From the NCBI GenBank assembly GCA_903813345.2, contig CAIIXF020000002.1, forward strand, positions 14,592,150-14,656,149: DNA of 64,000 bases. The letters run 5' to 3'. The notes below the pieces were generated by a model, which was not told the DNA's origin, did no database searches, and saw only the letters and a list, made by a program, of their open reading frames with translations. The DNA comes from Owenia fusiformis. Taxonomy: Eukaryota; Annelida; Polychaeta; Sabellida; Oweniidae. Position numbers and translations under genes: made by a program. This document shows positions 47,301 to 62,200 of the stretch, one piece after another; position 1 is the stretch's first letter, and each line of letters begins with the position of its first letter.

Positions 47301-50094
47301 CCCCTTGTATATGTTGACCTAGTATTTTAAAATACCATAGAAAAGGTCCCTCATACAATCGGTTTACTTCAGTCACATGATCACCACTGACCAATCAGGT
47401 TGTTATAATCAAAAATGGATTTAAACAATCACTGCACATGTGTTCATCGGTTAAAATCCCAGGTACAATATTGTGGCTTGAGTCCATTTAAATTCAAAGA
47501 GATTTCAGTGAGTTGATTATAGAAAGAATTATTGGAATATAAGGAGGTAAAATGATTATGTCCTTCAAGACACTGTAAGAGGTCCCATGTTGGATAGTTC
47601 CCAGAATTGGACCATGATGTTTAAATTTAAATCACCCTTTTCAAGAATTTGATAATGCCCATAGAAAAAGAGCTACTGCTAACCTCTAGGCAACAGGGTA
47701 GATTTAAATAGAAATGAATGTTGTTTTAAATGGCCTCTTGCCACATTGTTTTGCCCTAAGCAATGTTCTGGTCATAGTTTGGCCAAATTTTTGCATGATT
47801 TAAGTTGAAACCTTTGAAGTAAAAACTGTGGCATGTTTGGTAATGTAGACTAATTTACTTTTATATGACTTGTTTCTATGTGGTTCTCATAGCAGTACAA
47901 CAGACTCATCATCACTATGACATATTCTAATCAGAACATGTTTCATTGGTGCTTTCTGAATCTTATTAAGCATTATAAATGAGGATCTTCAACAAAACAT
48001 CAATTGTGAACAAATAAAGTTTTCTTTACTTGACCTTAGTTTCAAAGAATGGTTTCTGATTTCCTGATTGTCTATCTCACAACATGTTTTTCTGGTTTTA
48101 GTTTGTTTTCTAAACATTGCATATGTTTTGGTTGGTTGGGGATATTTTGTCCGCAAGTTCTTAATACCAGATATCTTTGATGTACCATATCATTTTGGGA
48201 CTTTTTCTACTAGGCATCCAAGCTCAAAGTAGATTTTTACAAAATACAGGATTAGGTTTCTAGAACGATAATTTGTATGGCGACTTTTATTCAAGATCAA
48301 AGATACTATTTCCACATTTCTCTCTCTTATTTGAGAGAAAAATATAATTTTCTTGAATTTATATCTTGTTTTGAATATACCATACTTCATCTATATATAT
48401 TTATTATTGTAGTTTATTTTTTATTTATCTTTTTATTCCTTTTTTCAATAATTCGAAAGTTTGGGTTTTTCAAGGCACTCAATGTGATTTCACCTGCCTG
48501 ACAGAGAGCCTCAAAACAACATGATAAAAAACTATAAAAGTTGGGACTGGAAATGTCAAAACATTTGTTCATATCGCATTTGTTTGGTGAATTTAATCTA
48601 TAGTAGGATTAGGATCTCAAAATGTTTATTAATATTCGACCAATTCATATCTACAGTGAAGTGGTCATTATTGATACTGTGTATAGTGCATGGTTATTAT
48701 TGAAACACCTAAACATATGGTCACTTCACTTACTAAAGCAGTCTCCAATGCAGGCAGTTCACTGGAGTGCTGGATGAATAACCTATATGAAGCCATTGGA
48801 GAATCAAAACTGAGTCGAAAAAATGTTATTGAGTCCAAATTGTTCTTTACTTGCTTCTGAAAAGATGTCTTTTTCATTGATGTATTGTGCAGCTGGTAAA
48901 GTGAACAGCTATCTGAACTCAATGTAGCCTTTACTGACCTATTCAATTTATAATACAGTACCTTTTTATATTAAATACCCCCACAACCTGGGATTGACAT
49001 GCTATTCATGTTCAATAATGTCCATTTAACTAAAAACTATGATTCACATTGAGATTTAAAGAACACTATCTGGGGCAATCTTGAGTTATTAGTGGCATTT
49101 AGCATATAACCTTGTGAATACTTCCAGAATCTCAATCTTATCTGTTTTACATGAGTTGGTTTGAAAAAATGACCAGACAGAATTTACAGTTGGCATCATG
49201 ATAAAATCTGGGAATATCATAGCTGATGTTTTTTTGTGTTGTTATTGAGAATTTCTTTGAACTTAGTTAGACCTTGTGGTTTGCTGGGTAATGTGGTATA
49301 ACTGTCAGTGAAAGGGTGCCACTAGGAGATGGTTTCTATTTTAAAAGAAAGTATAACAGAAAATATATGACAACAGAAACCTGAACTTGCATCAAATCTT
49401 CCCTTCATCTTGTTCTCCTCTTTGTGGGTGTCAGGAAAATGGGGGCTCACTTGGGCTTGATGCAAGACTATAAGCAGATGAATTTCATAGTGATTATAGA
49501 AAAGAAAATGAATCAAATATTCATCCTAGACTTTCTTATATATAAGGGTCACACTAAGATCAGGGTTAAGAAACTAGTTTGATGACATTTAGTAGTTTCA
49601 AGCTGATAGGCTTCTCCTAAAGGAGACAGTATGATACAGTTGACGAAAGAACTCACCATAATCGATCAAACAACCAATTTGGATAATAGAAGATGAGGGT
49701 CATCAAACTTTTGATGGACCAACAGATATATTTGAACTTTTATTAACTTAGCTCATGCATAGCTTAGCATGAGGAACTGCTAGCAAAGTCCTTTGTTATT
49801 GGGGCCTAGAGATGTTGTCTGGCCCTTGGTTATTACAGGTGTTCCTAATAAACTCAATCTTAATTGCTCCAATGTTTCAAAAGGTTCCATAGTTGGAAAG
49901 TTACTTTGAAAATATGGCTGAAAATCCTTGTTATTGTTCAAGGGGGACATAATATGATTTCTGAATTGAGCATTTATGTTATTGTTATAGAGCGTTGGTC
50001 ACTTGTAGGGGGGAGGTAGTCTCTCTCTGGGTGCCACCATTGACCTGTGTCTGATATGATTATGTATCTAGGGCAAGGTATGGTTAATTGTCTG

Positions 50095-50240
50095 TATGGT
50101 GTGTGCCTAACCTCAGGTGATCTCCCTGCAGCTGCTCCCCCTGGGGACCCCTTGGATTACCATGACCCTGCCTTCTGCCTTTGAATTGCTTTATCAGATT
50201 TCCAGGGGGTTGAATTTTGACCTCGACTTTCATGAAAAAA
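50095..50240. other. GC-rich islet within the intron, unexplained
   Basis: A stretch of about 145 bp with ctgcagctgctccccctggg and gacctcgactttcatg is distinctly GC-richer than the kilobases around it. Plus frames read PLDYHDPAFCL or QLLPLGTPWITMTLPSAFEL, and the minus strand is open for 69 codons. An acceptor-like ctccctgcag precedes it. It is not cadherin-like. It could be a small exon of another transcript, an enhancer or a repeat fragment. Confidence 0.25.
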
Positions 50241-53200
50241 CACGTCCCCAACATCCAAGGATTAACCTGTTGTAGATCGGATAAGAAAAACAAGTATTGG
50301 CAAACTTATCTATGACCCCCTTGGTGCCACAAATGGAAAACAAATACTAACACGACAAGCATGTAAATATTTAAAAACATTGTTAATATATACTTGTTCA
50401 AACGATTTGGTTCAAATCTTGGTATAAATTGACTTAGGTTTGTATTGATTACCATTGTTTTGGCATCATTCTTTGGTTTAAGATTCAATATATCATGATC
50501 AAATATTTGAGAATATATCTGTTACCACTTATTTTTCATTAACACTGTCGGGACTTCAACTTAAAAAAGTCAAGTAATAAATTATTTGATTATTGAAAAG
50601 TTAAGGAATATGATCAAAAGTCTGAAATTTAAGAAACCTAATGGAATAGGACCTGTTAAAATATTGTTTTAAATCATGGTTTTAATTAGATAATGGGGAT
50701 AGGAGTGTCATAATAGTTCTTAAGTGACATACTAAGTAGCTAAAGACATATAGTTTATTGTTATAGTTGAGACCCCTCTAGTGTGGTTAGGATACAGGTC
50801 CTAGAAAGCCTGATGGAATACCACAGCTTAGTTTGTTGAAAAATAACCCTTGTGTTACAATATCAAAACTTTGTAAATTATGTGACGTCCCATGAAGTTA
50901 CAAGTTGTTTTTGCAGTCATTGTATCACTATATAAACACAAATGCATATATCTTGGTCTGCCATTCTCCGTCCTTCAGTAATAAGTACTTTGCATGGCTA
51001 TTGCCAGTGCTATGGATGTTGTTTAAGTCCTTCTCATAGCTCAAAGGGAAATGAAAGATAGTATTTCTCCAAATGGGGGAGAAGCAGATAACAGAATGTT
51101 TTTCTTATGATACAGAGGCAAGCATACAGGATGTTGAATTTATGTCATTCCATGCTTACTGCACCTGTATGTTATGATGATTTCATTCAGAAAGAATCAA
51201 TCCCTACTAGTTCTTGCCCCTCCCTCCAAATGTTTGAAAAATAAAGATCCCTTGAAATCAATAGTAGCCTTTTGTCCTGAAACAACTGTTGCGTTTTTGT
51301 GTTTTGTATGAATAACATTTTTTCATTTTATGAGATAAGTCCATTCACAATTGATAATTCAAATATTAATTTTAGAGCGTGTTAATGAAATCTGATATTG
51401 ATCTGCTTTCATTGTAATATTGGAGAGGTGTTCAGCTATATTCACTGTCTGTTTCATGTTCAATTATAACCTCATGGAGTCGATTAATAAATCAAGAATT
51501 CAAATCAACTACATTTGCATATCTTCTGTTTCATATTTTTTCATATTAGAATTGCTCTTTGTGGAGACCCATCCCTTATTAGCAGATTTTGAAATATTTC
51601 CCTTGTTACCACTGAGAAATATTTCATTTTCTAGTTATGTAAATTGAGAGCTAGTGATGTGTGAAAGTCCAAGAAAAAATTAAAGATTCTTTCAAATCAT
51701 TTGAGGCTCGTTAGATAGAGATTTTATTTACCTTTTGTCCCATTAAACCAAGCAATTATCAATTTGAATCTTTTCAAAATGAACTCTTGGAGATTTCAAA
51801 GAGTTTTTCAGCTGAGTAAGTTTTGATTTGTGTGTCAGAAGTGGCGGAATAACACAGAGTTGTGATGCTGAATATTAATATAGAACTAGCCGCTAGCATA
51901 GAAACAATTAAAGCCCGTAAAATAAGAAATACTTTACTTCTCAGTCTTATAAATGTCCATGGGTCATTTGATGTTTTTGAGTGCAGATAAATGGGATTTT
52001 ATTGTCTGTTATATTTTAGGACATCTTTGTGATATGTGAATCTCTGCCCCAGGAAGATTTTTGCATTGTTTTAGATATTAATTGAGCGTCTACCTATCTG
52101 CCTTGAGGTAGAGCTTTAGTCATAGCGTGATAAGATTTTATAGAGTTCTTTGTAATCATCCAGTTTAATTTAGTCCTAAGTTGAGTTGTGAAATACTTTG
52201 CCTAATAAAAAATGTGACGATTTTTTCGAAAGATGATTGTCATGTAAAACTGGACCAGTTTGAAAGTGTGTTAGATGTCATTTTTACAACTCAAATCTGG
52301 AGCTCAATTTTATTGATATCTTTTCATGTGAGCTTAGATGACAAAAAATGATAGTTTTGGCAATGGAGCATGAATATTGCTATGTTTTATCATTGACGTG
52401 GTCCAGCTGGAAACTTCACACAGAAAACCCGCTCCTCAATTCATTTAACATTTCATATTGAGTGAATTTGCAAAAAGATCAGCATGTCCAACATGACCCT
52501 TACTCTTTATAAACCTATGACCCTTGAAAACATGAAAATGTCTCATGAAAAGATGCTAATGCAAATTTTCAAATAACAACTCAAGTATAGAGGGGAGCTA
52601 ATTAAAAGTGACATTAACACGATTTAAGTTTAATAAGATTTTGACAGATATTAAGTGTAGCACCTCAGAGATTTTTCATAAGTCACACAAGATTTTTTGT
52701 GGTTTGAAGATGTCGTTTAGTTTATCCCCAAACTGTTGTTTTATTGTCAACTACTTCCATTGGTGCACAATGAGAAGTCAAAAGTTGAAGTATTGAACTG
52801 AAATGAAATATGTAAAGATGTGGTTATCTGGCATGCTGCTTACTGATTTGAAATAAATGATCAATATCATTAAAAATTGAATATTTGTGAATCTAAGCAT
52901 GCCTTTTCAGCAAGAGGAAACAATCCAAAGGAAAAAAATGTTCAATCTTGTCATATTGCTAGGTTTTGTCATTATTTGCCGCAAGTTTGGGTTTTATAGA
53001 AAACTTATGCATTTGTCTTTTCTTGTTTTTCATATCTGCCTGCTGTTGGTTGTGCTGATGTTTTATCTTCAACTACCTCACTGTTGTTGTGGCATATAGG
53101 TAAGAGACTCTTTATCATTTAATACCAGGATTATGATTTTGTTTTCTATAATACACATCATCACATAGAATGGTTGTATTACAGGTGACAAATCCATCAT

Positions 53201-56200
53201 TCACACCTCCAATATACAATACTCACACAAAGACATACAGGGAAACACTCCAAAGTGAATAGCTAAAGAACAGTAAAAGCATTCAATTCTTCCATTCTTT
53301 CAATTTCTTAAAAAGATTGACTTTACCATTTAATTCAATAAAAATACATAATGACATCTCCTTCCCCATTTTAAGAGATGATCACAGAGGTTCCATGTTT
53401 ACAGAAGTTATACTGTTCATATAAGACATTTATACAAAAATACATGCCCAAGTTATCCTCACCAGATCATCTTATTATTAATTTACAACTGTAACACATA
53501 ACTCATCCTACAATAAACAAGGCTCTTGTCTATTTAGCCATAACACATATATGCTACATTACCCTCTGTATAGCAATCAGTGGCCACAGGAACAAATACA
53601 TTTCACATTTCCATTTATCATTCATTAGCGCCTATGAAAATTGCATATATTATCAGGTATGTTTAGAATATCATGAAAGATGTTGGTTATAAATTGCTGA
53701 TTTTATGCCTTGTTTGGAAAGTATATAGGAGTAAGGATGCTGAGTAAGGGTGGGAGTGGCTACCATCTGGCTTGGTTACCTTGAAGGTGGAAGAGTCTCA
53801 TTATTATGATATCCAAAGCCTCTGTTCTTTCCTAAAGATGAACTTCAGTAATTCAGAATGGGATAGTATCAGACCATGCATTGTATTAATTCTATCTCCC
53901 ATTTTGGAAAAAATCTGTATGAAATATATGATGTGTATAGGGATGTCCTTGGAATTTCTGACAACAGGCAATGCATATGAAAAGAACAGGCAAAAGGATT
54001 AACAAGGAACCTGTTACATGATTCCTCAAAAACAAAAGTCAATATTGAACAAAGAATATGGAGAAAATGGCCTGTTAATGAATTCCCTGTTATACCAACC
54101 TTGCAATGTTCTTTGTGTTCAGTTTTTATCTTTTTTGTCATCCAGTTTTCTACCCTCATCCCATAAAGGTTATCCACAGGTCAATGGATAGTCATAATTA
54201 AGTTCTGACCAAGGATGAATATTTTTTATGAAGTTAATCTGAATATGTATGCTCATGATGAGTAATGAAGAGGGAATAAATTCATTAATTGCTTTATTAG
54301 ACGTGAAATTGTCAAATGAGGAAGGTGATCTTAAAATATCAAGATTTCACAAAACATTGCCGATTATGAATAGATGAAGTGTTATGACCTTTAAGTTAGA
54401 CTTAAGCTTTTAAATAAAAAATGCTCTTCCATTTTCTTCAAAGCACGATTTTTGCTGACCATTTCATGTTTTGTTAGAAATTGAAAGTAACAAATTATTT
54501 TTATGTTTTTGGGGAAGCTATTATTTTTAATAGCCCATTTCAATGGACGCACACCATGATTCCTATTTTAAACAGTTAGCATTTATAAGAAAAATACCTT
54601 TGAATGTATATTGCACTGAACATATGAACAGAGGAAAAACAATTCAGTAATATTGGATATCAAAGGTTTCATGCCATTGTGTCTTATTAAAACGAAGACA
54701 GTTCAAATGATAAACTAATAAATGTTTTTAAGATTAAACTTGTTCAATTTGTCTGGGAATTTAAACAATCATACAGACTGCCATCTGAAAACAATTTAAT
54801 ATTGAAATATTAAAAGAGTTGACCATTAGGTTCATTGAACTGTCTGAGTTAATGAAGCTTTCTATAAATAAACAAATAAATAAATGATAGAAAGGTGAAA
54901 AGGTCAGGAATAATGAGAATACAATGCACTCCTGAATTAGATTATACATTTTAAATTAATAATTTATTTCAGAGAAGTTCTGATATTATTGATAATGAAT
55001 GATATTTGTGTTTGATGAGCATTTCACCTGGATATAAATAAGCACATAATGAACCCTCTTTGCCTTTCTTTGAAGGATGTAAATGATATGAACGTCACTG
55101 GCTGTTTAGGAAGACAAGGTTCTATACCAGAAGAGCAACCCAATAAATATAGTTTTCATACTTTTCAAATCAAATCAAATGCCTTATATACAAGTCAGGA
55201 TATGATAGCCATTGATTTGATAGATAAAAATTGATTTGAAGAAAGCTGCCTCTTAGATAGACTTAGATAGCTGAGGCAACTCTGAAGGTGATATGTTATA
55301 GTGAACATTGACGTCAGTTCTATTGTGTGATAATAATATTGTGTGACTATAAGCTGATCACATCTTCATTAATCTAACCAATAAATATTACTTTGTTGAT
55401 TTAGAAGTAAAGGAGCAATGTGTCTATTTATTCATCCATTTCATTTCAAATCTGTTAAAATTATAAGACATTTCCATTTATCATAAGGCACTTTGTAAGG
55501 TACATGTAGTTTAATTTCAAGTATTCAAAAGAGAACTTCATCTACAGGCCTCTGGGTTCAGTGAATGGGTGTAACTTCTTCATCTTTAAAACTAGAATCA
55601 AATATAAAATGCTTAGATGCTAGGATATTTGGATTAGATGTCAGCTGTAAGGTTATGTCAGATGAAAGAACCAATCACTATACGTCTCTCTGTATAATCT
55701 AAATATGAACAATTTAGATATCATGTTAGGCACATTCCGATCTGTCTGAGATAAATTAGCAAAAATATTCAAAGTGAAATACCCAACACTCAGGGAGAAC
55801 CACAAGGATTGATTTATCCACTTTTGAAATCAATCTGCATGTTTGAAAGATATAGAGTGTCAAAGAGTCTATGATCAAACAATTAAAACAACAAGTTCCA
55901 TATGTGGGGAGCTAAGGTTTTCACTCACTAATTGCTAGAATACACAAGTTCTGTGAAGTATTCACCCAAGTGTGTATTATATATGGGAGTTACTATATTC
56001 CTCCTGTCTGTGACTCAACTTTACGATAATTGGTGAAGTTTGTAAAAACAAGCAGAGTTGAGTCAAATAGTGCGCACTGGGGCTTGGTTCCTGCGTGGCC
56101 CTGCGGGTGTTCATTTTTGTGATCATTTTAGGTTCAGTGTTTGTTTTTTCAGGAGAAGTTTACTAAGTACTTGGTACTTATAATCTTAAACAATTACAAG

Positions 56201-59200
56201 TAAAACCATATTTAGGATAACTTGTAATGCTTTTAGTGAAACATAATCTGTGCATAAAAACTCTTCCCCACCCTCATTGCTAATAAATTAACCACCTGTG
56301 GACTGAATATATAAGAATAGAAACTGAACACTGTCGTTGTTGAATAGACTAGATGCGAATAGAAATAATCTTGATTTAAGTCATTAAATATTCAAAATTG
56401 AGTCAAAGTGATGTCATATTTGAAATCTACATGTAAAAGTACATCTAGAAAAATGGTTTCGAAAATTGTTTATCAACTTTGAAAATTTAATTTTTTTTGA
56501 AAATGTTACTTCTAGCTTGGGTTGATTCCTCTTAGACCCCTTGATACAAAATCACAAAAAGTTAAATATCTTTTCTTGTATTGGTCAGATAATATTTTCA
56601 TTTACTGGACATATTTTAATTTGCATAACTATTAGATACATAAGGGTTATATAAAAATTGAACCACTAAAACAGATGTAATTTAAGTTAAAGGGAACTTT
56701 CTACTATACCCGCCATGTTATCTAACCCAAACGAGCCACCTGGTTGCAAAACTGGTAACTACCTACTCGCATCTGCGTTATTAACACAAGCTTTTTGAAG
56801 CAATCAACACAGACTTGCTAATAGTACATGTACATGTACTTTGATTTATGATCTCTGTGTGCACTTTGTAAAGATATGGTTTTAATTTCATATCTATAAA
56901 AAAGAAATTCAACTTTTCACATTAGTTTTACTTCAGTTGACATAACAATATGTCATTTAACAAAAAGTTATTTGAAATCAAAAGAACTATAAATTACCAA
57001 ATAGCTTTACAAGAAATAAATTTCTAAACTTTCTTTATCTTAAACTGTCACAATATTATTTTTTCTATTCAAGGTCAAGCTGGTTTACTTAAAGTATAAA
57101 GCCGTATATATTTTATTTATTATAGAAAATTATCTTATGATCTCACTTGAGTCAAAATTCAATAGCCATATATTCAATGTTTTGATTTATATGTTTATAA
57201 AGGCTCATATTAGATGAAATTTAATATTTAAAGACAAAAATTTGAAATAGTGCATTCACAGGGGGTTGCTGTATCATCGGTGTCTCACTAGAAATCTGAA
57301 CCTAAATTGTTCAAAATCAAAATAAAGAATGTTTCACGAAGGAGAAATCAAGAAATTTTAGCTGAATTGAAGTAGGAAGTCTATTGAAAGTATTTAATTG
57401 GCCTGGATTCCATTTTGATTTTTAGACATTTTCAAGTTTAGATGTTTGAACAATGGTGTAAAATGTTCCCACATGCAAAGAATGAATGTTGATTCTAAAG
57501 CATAATAAAAAGTTTGTTTTCAGTCTAGCTTTTATTCAATGACTTCTTTTTGATTTTCATCATCGATGTTGCTTGATATCAAACAAAGTTTTTGTATAAG
57601 TTTGACCCTTAACCTTGGCTCATGTACATTGTACATATGAGCCTAATTTCTACCATGAAACCAACACTCCAGTCTTAGTAACTCCTCCTATGCATGAAAT
57701 ATGAATGGAATGTTCTGTAAAATAGAGTGAGAAGTCCCTGCCCATTTTCTTTATTTTCCACTTAATTCTACCTATTTTCACTCTTTTATCACTTAATACA
57801 TGTCCTCATCATATTTGTTAGAAGGTTCATGACCTGTAGATTGAATATAATGCAAGTGAATTGAATCAGTGTTGGATCCCTGGAGACCATCTAGACGTAG
57901 TCTATCAGGGGATGCATATATAGCAAATCTTCATTGAAGGATGCTTCAACCAGTCAGACCATCACTAAGGTTTAGAATGTCAAACAAATTCCCAGCAAAT
58001 TATGGCATGATCCCTCTACACCTGCCTTCCTGTTCAACTAACCATCTGACTTTTCACTCAAATAAAGTCCACAAGAGGCTTTGGCTTAAAATTGAGAGAT
58101 TTGAATTTTTGAAATAGAGTAGAAAAGAGGATGATGTTTTGTTGACTACCTTCAATGAGACATTCCAATATATACTGGTCCTGAGTACTGAAGTAAGCAA
58201 AAATGATATAAGCATAAAGAACAAAAGAAAATATTTAAAAAATGTAGAGGAACATTTAAGACTACAACTGTTTCTAAGGAAATAAATCCCTACAATCCCA
58301 AACAATAATCTACAAACAAACAACTATAAAAGCAGATAATTTCCAAGGAATAAGTATGACTAGATTTATTATGTTCACGCAAATGCTGCATGCTATCTGG
58401 CTCCTTGTTACTTACCTACGTTGATTTCTTTATTTGGAACCAGTTTGTTTAATTTCTGACTAATTGTTGAAATATACAGGGATATTATATTTGACAATTA
58501 GAAGAACATTCAAGAATTGATTTTAGTTGAGTTTTTTTAGTTTTTCTTCAATGATGCTCTGCAATTTCTTATGCAAGCTCTATCATTTTGTCAAGACTAA
58601 AAGTAAGAATTCCTCTGAATTCTGCTAACACCCACTCAACATTCAATGTCGTCACTTTGATAGAACATGTCTGTGAAAAACAGCATTGCACCGTTGGGAT
58701 TTCTGCTGCCCTTTTAGGGTAAACATTTTATAAAAAATGTCATATCCTCCGGCATCTAAGATTCTATCCTTTAACTGAAATGTCAGTGATATCATTTTAA
58801 AATTGCAATATCAGCAAGAAATATAGGACAAACATGGAAAGATCTAACATGTAAACGCTTTAAATATATTGAGATGCAAGAACATGATGAAATTCCAGCA
58901 TATTTTAGAGAGAAAAGGCAGGGAAAAAGTATGGTTGTGGTGACATAATTCTGGTATGATCGTGTAGATTAGTCAGGATCTAAGGGGTTGGATGTTGACA
59001 GAGAGATTGACAATAGACAGATTGCTAGCTTGTTAGAGAGATTTATACGACACCAGGTCACAATGTCAGAGTGATAAGGCTCATGCTTTATACATATGAA
59101 AATAGTCCCAATTTTCCTATTTTTGAGAAATGTCCCTTTTACGTTCCATGTTCCTTCTGTTCAGGTCACAATAAAACTAAATATCAATACTGTTTCATAT

Positions 59201-62200
59201 GTGAGTAAAAGACTGACTAAGTACTACTTTTATACAATGATACACAGTTTGGCTATTGGGGGTCAAAATTCCATTGAATCATAATTCCCTTGAAATAGAC
59301 CTAATCATAATTGTGTATTGAATAGAAATAAGAGACTTGACATGTTCCACTCCTCTCTTACCCTCAGCCTGCCATACCAAATTAGGACCATTCCAAAATT
59401 ATATCCAGCCAAGAATTCATGTTTTATTGTCTAAAATTATTAGTGTCATATTACAATTTTTAAAATCTACATTATTCTACAAGAGGAACATTCTGAAAAC
59501 AATTATCATACTCTGGTGTCACTTTTCATTATTTCAATGAATATGTTCTCTTTAGCGATTTTTGGCTTGAAAAGGCGTAAAATGCTAAAATTGGAGCTTA
59601 TAATTTGAACATTTGTGAATGTGAATTTGATAGGTTAAATATAGCAAATTAAAAATGAGATTTCCTTTCGAAGGCAGTATGTCATATGTCCATTTCTTGA
59701 AGTATTAATTCAGAGCAATATCATAAATATTTATTTCTTTGGTGTTTCATTAGCACGACCTCCAGTGATGAAATATATTTCATTAAACTGGCAGTTTCTA
59801 TGGAAACAAAATAACAATTGTTTTTTCCTATTTTTTTGTGGTGCTGCAACCATTTATTTCTCTCTCCTCATTTATTTTTGTTGAACATTTGTTGCTCCCA
59901 TGTGGAGATCATATTTGCAAGTGTCTGTGTTTTACAGGATTTCATACCATGCCTGTCAAAAAGAACATGTTTTATTTATTAATTAAAATTAAAATGAAAC
60001 ACACTTGCAATCAATCTGGGGATAGTAGATCTGTATATTATGAATATTAGTGCTGTATGGTTTCAACGTTTTATTGCGAAGCTTCTTCCATTTATATTTA
60101 TATTTCATTTATTTCCTATATTTGCAATGGTGTTGCATGTATCACCAGATTTGTGTTTACCTTGAAGCTTTGTTCCATCATTCATAAGTTTACCCAAGAC
60201 ATTTGACATGGTGAACATTTGTGTAGGCGTGTTCTGCCTATTTGTAGCACATTCTGAACATTTTAGCATTTCTTTGTTGACCACTGCTCCATTCTGTGAA
60301 TATAACAATAGTTTTTGTCATGGGGGTATTTTGCAGTGATTGATTGGAAGATGGTCACTGGTCAAAACTTTCAATTTCTTTGAAGTTGACCTCTAAACAT
60401 TCGGGTCATTCTTCATAAGCATTTTCTGATCAATCGGAAATTAACGTTTTCAAGAACTTCTATTGTTGATTTAGTGATAGTGAAATAAATTGTTATTAGA
60501 ATTAATCACTAGAATTATTCTAGATTTGTTTAGCAGATTCTGATAAGACAAGTGTAATTGTTGAAATTATTTTAGGATTCATTCTGTTATCAGAGGTTTG
60601 CATCTTAGGTGGTACTCAGGCAGGTTATATTTGAACCTTATGTTGTTGTAGAAGTTGTTCTTAGAATCTGGTAGGATGTGGGATCTGGAGGTCATCAGTC
60701 TTGTATCAAGTAGTCTCTGGACCCCCTCTTCTCCCCTCTCCCCTTTATAAGCTACTTCACCTTGTGACAAGAGATTGGGGCAAGACTAGGTCATAGTATC
60801 CACAAATTTCAACCCCACTCTTCCTTGATATACCCCAATCATCATCCCCCTTCTCTGATCCCTATCACTCACTCCTTCCCCTCTCTGTCTGTCTATCTAG
60901 CTCCCAGTAGTGTTTTTGAGATATATAGTAAGATTCCTAGCTAAACAGACATCTTCATGATTCTAAATGTTTTGTTATTGGGTATTCAATTCCTCTTAGT
61001 TACTCAGTTTGGTAAGGTCATGAGTAAGAGTAATAGGTGGGCTTTGAAAAATGAGTCTGATCACTTGTATTTTAAGTATCTCCCTTGTGGGGTAATATAT
61101 AGATCATTATTTATCTAAAAAGCAAACAATGTAAATAAACAAGGTTGATGCTTAGGTAATACAATATTTGGGGGATGTTCACTACGGGGTCTGCTCCTGT
61201 TGTATCTCTCATAGGTTTAAAATATCACTCTATTCATGCTCTTTCTGCTCAGTTCCTCAATTTTTGAATAAGTTATATGCTTTTCAATCATTTCTTGACA
61301 ATTTTGAGTATCGATTTTCAGCTTGTTTATTTTATTCCTTGCTTATTCCTCTCTTGTTTAATATAAAACATGATCTATGTGATATTATCTTTTTAGGTTA
61401 TGTCAGTTTTATTTAATGTCATGAGTCAATTTTTATTTAATTTTTTATTTTAATGAATCTTTTTTTCTAGTATGTTTAAACCTGCTGTGAAAATGTAATA
61501 AACATAAATTATGAATATTTGAAGTTTAGTGATTAGAAAAATGGATTAGAATCATGGTCTCTTTAGAATATGAATTTTATTTAAAGTGAAACAGTGAAAT
61601 TGGCATTATCTTATTTAATATCTGGTGATTGAGCATAATGACAGTCTTTTTTATTAAAAGATGACAGTGTCTAAGAGGGAACTTATCAAAAGTATTAGCA
61701 ACCAGCTATTTTGTTATCCAGTGCTTCAGTCTAACTACCATGATAAACCATGTGTCAATTTGTGTCCTTGCAGTTTTGCAAAACAGAAAGATATGATGAG
61801 TGTCAAAATGCAGTTGAACATTGTCTTTAATTTTCAGATATTGCATTTAATATATGCTAAATCAGTCTTTTTCACGATTCACCCATCTATTTAATAATGA
61901 GAAAAACCAGGACATGAATTTCTAAGTTACCATACCACCTTTTAAACAGCCTCTAGAATAAAAAAGTTGTCCCATATTTTTGAATGACTCAGCTCCCCAC
62001 AGGTGTTAATATAAAAAATAAGTGTCTCCATTCAAGTGGTTTTTATCTCTATTCTCTGTTTTGTGGAATCTTGCTATGAATGCTTGAGTTTTATCAATAG
62101 ATATTTGAATCCTACTTTGATTCTCTAACATGACAACATACACTGGTAAGTGAAAGTAGAATAAAGAATAGAGATAAGAATGAAATGTCAATTTTGATAA

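Noticed and set aside
55049-55234. Frame containing LKDVNDMN, reminiscent of a cadherin linker
   Set aside because: The surrounding residues do not fit a cadherin repeat and no splice sites bound it in a suitable phase; chance match.
56011-56066. 10-bp inverted repeat (tgactcaact / agttgagtca)
   Set aside because: Arms are short with a 36-base loop; such pairs are expected by chance in 64 kb.
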